The translations under genes were made by a program, and so were the position numbers. Below, piece by piece: positions 30,672 through 33,933 of a DNA stretch of 33,933 bases. Under the pieces are notes generated by a model. That model ran no database searches. It had not been told where the DNA came from and saw nothing but the letters and a program-made list of their open reading frames with translations. The stretch's first letter is position 1, and the number at the start of each line of letters is the position of its first letter. The stretch is from a virus: positions 1 through 33,933 of the IMG/VR virus record IMGVR_UViG_3300025769_000430. The stretch is one strand, 5' to 3'.

Positions 30672-33134
30672 ATGAATAATGCACAATTTTGGGGTGGCGC
30701 ATCAACTGTATATGAAATCGAAAACAGTTTAAGGTTCAACGGTAATACAAACAATTATTTGGAGCGTGCTCAAGTTAGTGGTAGCACAGTTAACGAAAAT
30801 AAAAACTTTACTTTTAGCACTTGGTACAAACATGGTGACCTCCAAGAAAACTGTATTTTTGGACTACACACCTCTGCAGAAAACTGGCTACTAAGGTGGT
30901 CTATTTCAAACGGTTTTGACAGCCGAGATACTAGCGGTGTTACCGCTTTTAACTCTAATCATAAAGCTAGAGATCCATACGGTTGGTACCATTTATTCCT
31001 TACGATGAGTAATGGAACAGTTAGTCTGCGTATTAACAACGTACTACAACCCAGCACTAAAAGTCATGCTGGATTAGACCGTTCTTTTATTCTTGGTGCA
31101 GAAACAAATGGTGGTGCTACTCCTATGGATGGGTACCTAGCTGAAACTTATTTTATTTATGGCAGTGTTAAAGATGCTGTAAATGATAACTTTATTGAAG
31201 TTACTTCTGAAGGTATTGTTATCCCGAAAGATCCTCAACTTTCATCTTCTGATTACGGTGGTCAAGGTTGGTATCTACAGTATAAACCGGAACATTTCAC
31301 AACTTCTGGTGGTACTACTACGTTGGCTGACCAATCTGGTCTTGGCAACAATTTTACTGCTACTAATTTCACTCTTACTGGTGATAACAACGATATTAAA
31401 CAAGATTCACCTACGGTTAACTATGCAACACTAGATCCTCTCTGGTCTCAAGCTGGGTATGGTTCAACTATTAGTGATGGTAACGCACAACTTAATACAG
31501 ATAACTCTGTACGAGCTGGTGTTGGTATCCGTTTCCCTGTTGGTATGAAGGGTAAATATTACTGCGAATGTTCAGCTACCCACACTGGAGCATATAGTGG
31601 CGCACTTTGTGTAGCAGAAGCTGATAGATTTCATGACGGTAACGTAGGTAACATTAACGCTATTGAACAGATATTCCTTTCTGGTCTTAGAGGAAATGGT
31701 TATTCTAAATTTGGCGAAAGTAGCACTACTTCAATTACTTCTGGTGTACCTGGAATTGGCCTAGACTTCGATAAAACTGACGGAAAAGTTGAAATTACTT
31801 ATTACACAGACGGTACTTTGCGAGGTACTGATACTGGAATGGGAGGAAGTGGTGACCATGACCAAGACCTTATGCTGCAATTGCGTGCTTCAGAGGCAGG
31901 TTATAACTCTGTTGTAGCTTACATAGAATGTGGTCAAGACGACCCTACATTTAATAACAGACTTCCTACTGGATTTAAACCGTTAGCAGCAACTAGCATC
32001 CCAACACCTACTATTAAAGATGGTCGCGATCATTTTGACGTTGTTGAATATACTGGTACTTCAAGTGGAACTAAAGCAATCACTAGCTTGAAATTTAAAC
32101 CTGATTTTATTTGGTTTAAATCTAATAGTCACGGCACTGAACATAACCTATTCGATTCCGTAAGAGGTGAGAGTGCTGGTTATTTGCAATTTAACGCTAC
32201 AGATAAAAACAACACTTCAGGCGCAGGCTTAGAAAGTTTTGACGACAATGGTTTTACTGTTAGCGCACCAACCGGTAATGAACTTAACAACGGTGGCGGT
32301 CGGACATATATTGCTCACTGTTGGAAAGCTGGTGGTGCACCCACTGCAACTAATGACAACGCTGCTGGTGCGGCACAAGATGCTGGTTCTGTAAAAGTAG
32401 ATGGTTCAGACGGTTCATTTGCTCACGGCACTATCCGTGCAGATAAAATGAGCGTCAATACTACTGCTAAATTTAGTATTGTTGAATATACAGGCACCGG
32501 TACTGCTGGCACTGTTCCTCATGGTTTAGGTCAAAAACCTCATTTAATTTTTATTAAAAACACAGGACCAAGTTCAGTTACTAACCGAGTTTGGGTTGTT
32601 TACACTAAAGAGTCAGGTAATACTCATTACATGTTACCTCCTAACCAAGATGTGCCAGCTGATGACGCTAACCAATTTAACGATAGCGGTCCTGATGCAA
32701 ATACTTTTAGTATCGGCACCAGTGTAAACGTTAACGAAAGTGGCACCAAATACATCGCTTATGTTTGGTCTATAGTTCCTGGTTTTTTCCATGTTGGTCA
32801 AATTATTAATGCCAACGGCGATGCCGCTGGTCAAACAATAACCCTTGGATTTAAACCTTCTTTCCTTGTTGTTAAACGAGCTTCTGGCGGTAATGGTCAC
32901 TTTTATGGATGGTCTGCTGTTAATGGAGACAACAACACTCCAAATACCGGCGCTTTCCTGTTAAACGATTCTAGTGCCAGTGTTGCTACAGATGATATGG
33001 ATTTTTATTGTAATGGAGCAAAACCAGCTGTAGCTAACAGTGACTTTAACGCTATTAATGATGAGTACATTTACTGGGCTTGGGCGCAACATCCGTTCAA
33101 CGGTAACGGTACATCTCCAGCAACCGCTTTTTAA
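30672..33134 (+). CDS. Large tail adhesin with LamG-like, SPRY-like and repeated C-terminal domains
   Basis: An 820-residue probable receptor-binding protein. Residues ~18-165 resemble a concanavalin/LamG-type domain (SLRFNGNTNNYLERA, FTFSTWYKHGD, GWYHLFLTMSNGTVSLRINN, DGYLAETYFIYG). Residues ~285-425 look SPRY-like (GKYYCECSATHTGAYSGALC, GIGLDFDKTDGKVEITYY). The C-terminal 370 residues hold three related units, each with VEYTGT or VGQI followed by a L(K/G)FKP or LGQKP strand and a W(F/V) core. LamG, SPRY and such repeats in one protein suggest binding to surface sugars. No enzymatic motif is seen. Confidence 0.8.
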   Translation: MNNAQFWGGASTVYEIENSLRFNGNTNNYLERAQVSGSTVNENKNFTFSTWYKHGDLQENCIFGLHTSAENWLLRWSISNGFDSRDTSGVTAFNSNHKARDPYGWYHLFLTMSNGTVSLRINNVLQPSTKSHAGLDRSFILGAETNGGATPMDGYLAETYFIYGSVKDAVNDNFIEVTSEGIVIPKDPQLSSSDYGGQGWYLQYKPEHFTTSGGTTTLADQSGLGNNFTATNFTLTGDNNDIKQDSPTVNYATLDPLWSQAGYGSTISDGNAQLNTDNSVRAGVGIRFPVGMKGKYYCECSATHTGAYSGALCVAEADRFHDGNVGNINAIEQIFLSGLRGNGYSKFGESSTTSITSGVPGIGLDFDKTDGKVEITYYTDGTLRGTDTGMGGSGDHDQDLMLQLRASEAGYNSVVAYIECGQDDPTFNNRLPTGFKPLAATSIPTPTIKDGRDHFDVVEYTGTSSGTKAITSLKFKPDFIWFKSNSHGTEHNLFDSVRGESAGYLQFNATDKNNTSGAGLESFDDNGFTVSAPTGNELNNGGGRTYIAHCWKAGGAPTATNDNAAGAAQDAGSVKVDGSDGSFAHGTIRADKMSVNTTAKFSIVEYTGTGTAGTVPHGLGQKPHLIFIKNTGPSSVTNRVWVVYTKESGNTHYMLPPNQDVPADDANQFNDSGPDANTFSIGTSVNVNESGTKYIAYVWSIVPGFFHVGQIINANGDAAGQTITLGFKPSFLVVKRASGGNGHFYGWSAVNGDNNTPNTGAFLLNDSSASVATDDMDFYCNGAKPAVANSDFNAINDEYIYWAWAQHPFNGNGTSPATAF

Positions 33135-33145
33135 TTTATTTAATT

Positions 33146-33613
33146 ATGCCTTATTTACTTAACGGACAACCAACTATTACTCCTGGGCGGTCTTTTCAAA
33201 CTGCTGACGGTAGCACTGTTACTAACGAATGGACTAAAGTATTTAATACTGAAGAACTAGCCGCCCTTGGAGTTACTTGGCAGGATGACCCTGTTTGGTT
33301 TGACAAGCAGTGGTATATTACTGCTGATACTCCTAAAGATATTGCTGACCTAAAGCCTGTAAAACTGGCTGATCAAAAAGCAAAAGCTGCTTGGCTGCTT
33401 AGCAAATACGATTGGTATGTAACCCGCAAATCAGAAACTGACACTGCTATTCCTGAAGCTGTGACTACCTATCGTGCTGCAGTACGCACTGCATGCTCTG
33501 CACGCGAAGCAGAAATTACTGCAACTTCTACTACTCCTGAGCTTAAGACGCTTATGGAGACTCCTGCCGGTCAATCCGGTGCACTTACACAATGGCCTGA
33601 TGAGCCTTCCTAA
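33146..33613 (+). CDS. Tail fibre assembly chaperone-like protein
   Basis: A 155-residue protein after the adhesin gene. The C-terminal half has AAWLLSKYDWYVTRKSETDT followed by IPEAVTTYRAAVRTACSARE, the pattern of phage tail assembly chaperones (LL..SDW......P....YR..LR). The N-terminal part (YLLNGQPTITPGRSFQTADG) may bind the fibre. Such proteins help trimeric fibres fold and often sit directly behind the fibre gene, as here. The exact family (Phage_tail_APC or a DUF4376-type relative) is not certain. Confidence 0.7.
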   Translation: MPYLLNGQPTITPGRSFQTADGSTVTNEWTKVFNTEELAALGVTWQDDPVWFDKQWYITADTPKDIADLKPVKLADQKAKAAWLLSKYDWYVTRKSETDTAIPEAVTTYRAAVRTACSAREAEITATSTTPELKTLMETPAGQSGALTQWPDEPS

Positions 33614-33615
33614 TT

Positions 33616-33783
33616 ATGATCACCCTTATCCGTCCAATTTTGTTCAGCTTTCTGAACTCTGACAAAGTTAAACTTCTTATCGTTGACATGCTGACTAAAT
33701 TGGCAGAGTCAACTGATAATGAAGTTGACGATAAAGCCGTTGAGTTTATTCGCAACGGTTTGTTCCCTGCTCCTAAGCTGTAA
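33616..33783 (+). CDS. Small hypothetical protein (55 aa) after the fibre module
   Basis: An open frame from ATG 33616 to TAA 33783, joined by TAATG to the next gene. The product begins MITLIRPILFSFLNSDKVKL, moderately hydrophobic, followed by an amphipathic helix and KAVEFIRNGLFP. T7 has holin gene 17.5 and the small terminase near this position, but there is no convincing transmembrane segment pair here, so I do not call it a holin. I have the impression that similar short proteins occur in other marine phages; function is unknown. Confidence 0.6.
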   Translation: MITLIRPILFSFLNSDKVKLLIVDMLTKLAESTDNEVDDKAVEFIRNGLFPAPKL

Positions 33784-33933
33784 TGGATTTAGGGGAGCCA
33801 CCTAAGCTTCCCTACATGGCGATGCCAGAACCGCTTGCATTGCCTGTTCCAATACTGGAGGTACCAGATGCTCATGTACCTAGTTACAAGCCCATTGTGG
33901 TGCCTCCTAGCAGCCTTAGAGCGCCTCCTGGAG
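33783..33933 (+). CDS. Proline-rich protein (3' partial)
   Basis: Starts in the TAATG junction and runs off the window after 50 codons. The visible part is very rich in Pro, Leu and Val, with MDLGEPPKLPYMAMPEPLAL and PSYKPIVVPPSSLRAPPG. I recall this Pro-rich opening with an SYKP(L/I)VVPPS motif from other cyanophages, but no function. No membrane or catalytic motif is visible in the fragment. Confidence 0.65.
   Translation, partial: MDLGEPPKLPYMAMPEPLALPVPILEVPDAHVPSYKPIVVPPSSLRAPPG

Noticed and set aside
33616-33783. Holin (T7 gp17.5 position)
   Set aside because: Only one moderately hydrophobic N-terminal segment, broken by charged residues; no convincing transmembrane pair or holin pattern.

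Overview
The window is a contiguous piece of a lytic, T7-like podovirus (Autographiviridae type) that infects cyanobacteria. The assignment rests on T7-type gene order on one strand, from RNA polymerase through replication, portal, scaffold, capsid, tail tube, internal core proteins and fibre, combined with photosynthesis genes: psbA (complete D1), hli, and a small gene I read as nblA. An NblA target implies a host with phycobilisomes, so Synechococcus-like rather than typical Prochlorococcus. No tRNA gene, integrase, IS element or CRISPR array was seen. All supported genes are on the + strand, most joined by TAATG or ATGA stop/start overlaps.

Layout. 1-6867: replication block. It holds the C-terminal part of the single-subunit RNA polymerase, a gp2.5-like ssDNA-binding protein, endonuclease I, primase-helicase, a DNA polymerase in two ORFs (exonuclease ORF and polymerase ORF), and the gp6-like exonuclease. 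6755-9741: nucleotide and host-takeover block. It holds nblA, a DUF3310 (T7 gp1.7-like) gene, a MazG-like pyrophosphohydrolase, and both subunits of a compact class I ribonucleotide reductase. 9741-12351: a gp7.3-like protein, portal and scaffold. 12351-15126: a 2.8-kb island between scaffold and capsid with hli, four tiny basic proteins, psbA, a signal-peptide beta-barrel-like protein and three small proteins, one with a DUF4278-like motif and one with a Cys4 knuckle. 15127-15289: the only sizeable non-coding stretch, rich in hairpins and palindromes, directly before the capsid gene. 15290-16494: major capsid gene and a strong UUCG-tetraloop terminator. 16509-28029: tail tube A and B and the three internal core proteins. 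28043-33613: fibre and adhesin genes with a likely fibre-assembly protein. 33616-33933: a small gene and the start of a proline-rich one.

How the genes work together. The phage RNA polymerase would transcribe the operon. The nuclease, pyrophosphohydrolase and ribonucleotide reductase genes feed host-derived nucleotides to the replisome. PsbA, Hli and NblA probably adjust light harvesting and photosystem II during infection.

The most unusual points are: (1) nblA overprints the end of the exonuclease gene and carries a perfect A_AAA_AAT heptamer exactly where a -1 shift would enter the DUF3310 frame, whose only start is a weak TTG; (2) the DNA polymerase is split between exonuclease and polymerase domains; (3) the RNR beta subunit lacks a tyrosine at the usual radical position; (4) the peptidoglycan-hydrolase domain is at the C-terminus of the gp15-like protein and is not apparent in the gp16-like protein.
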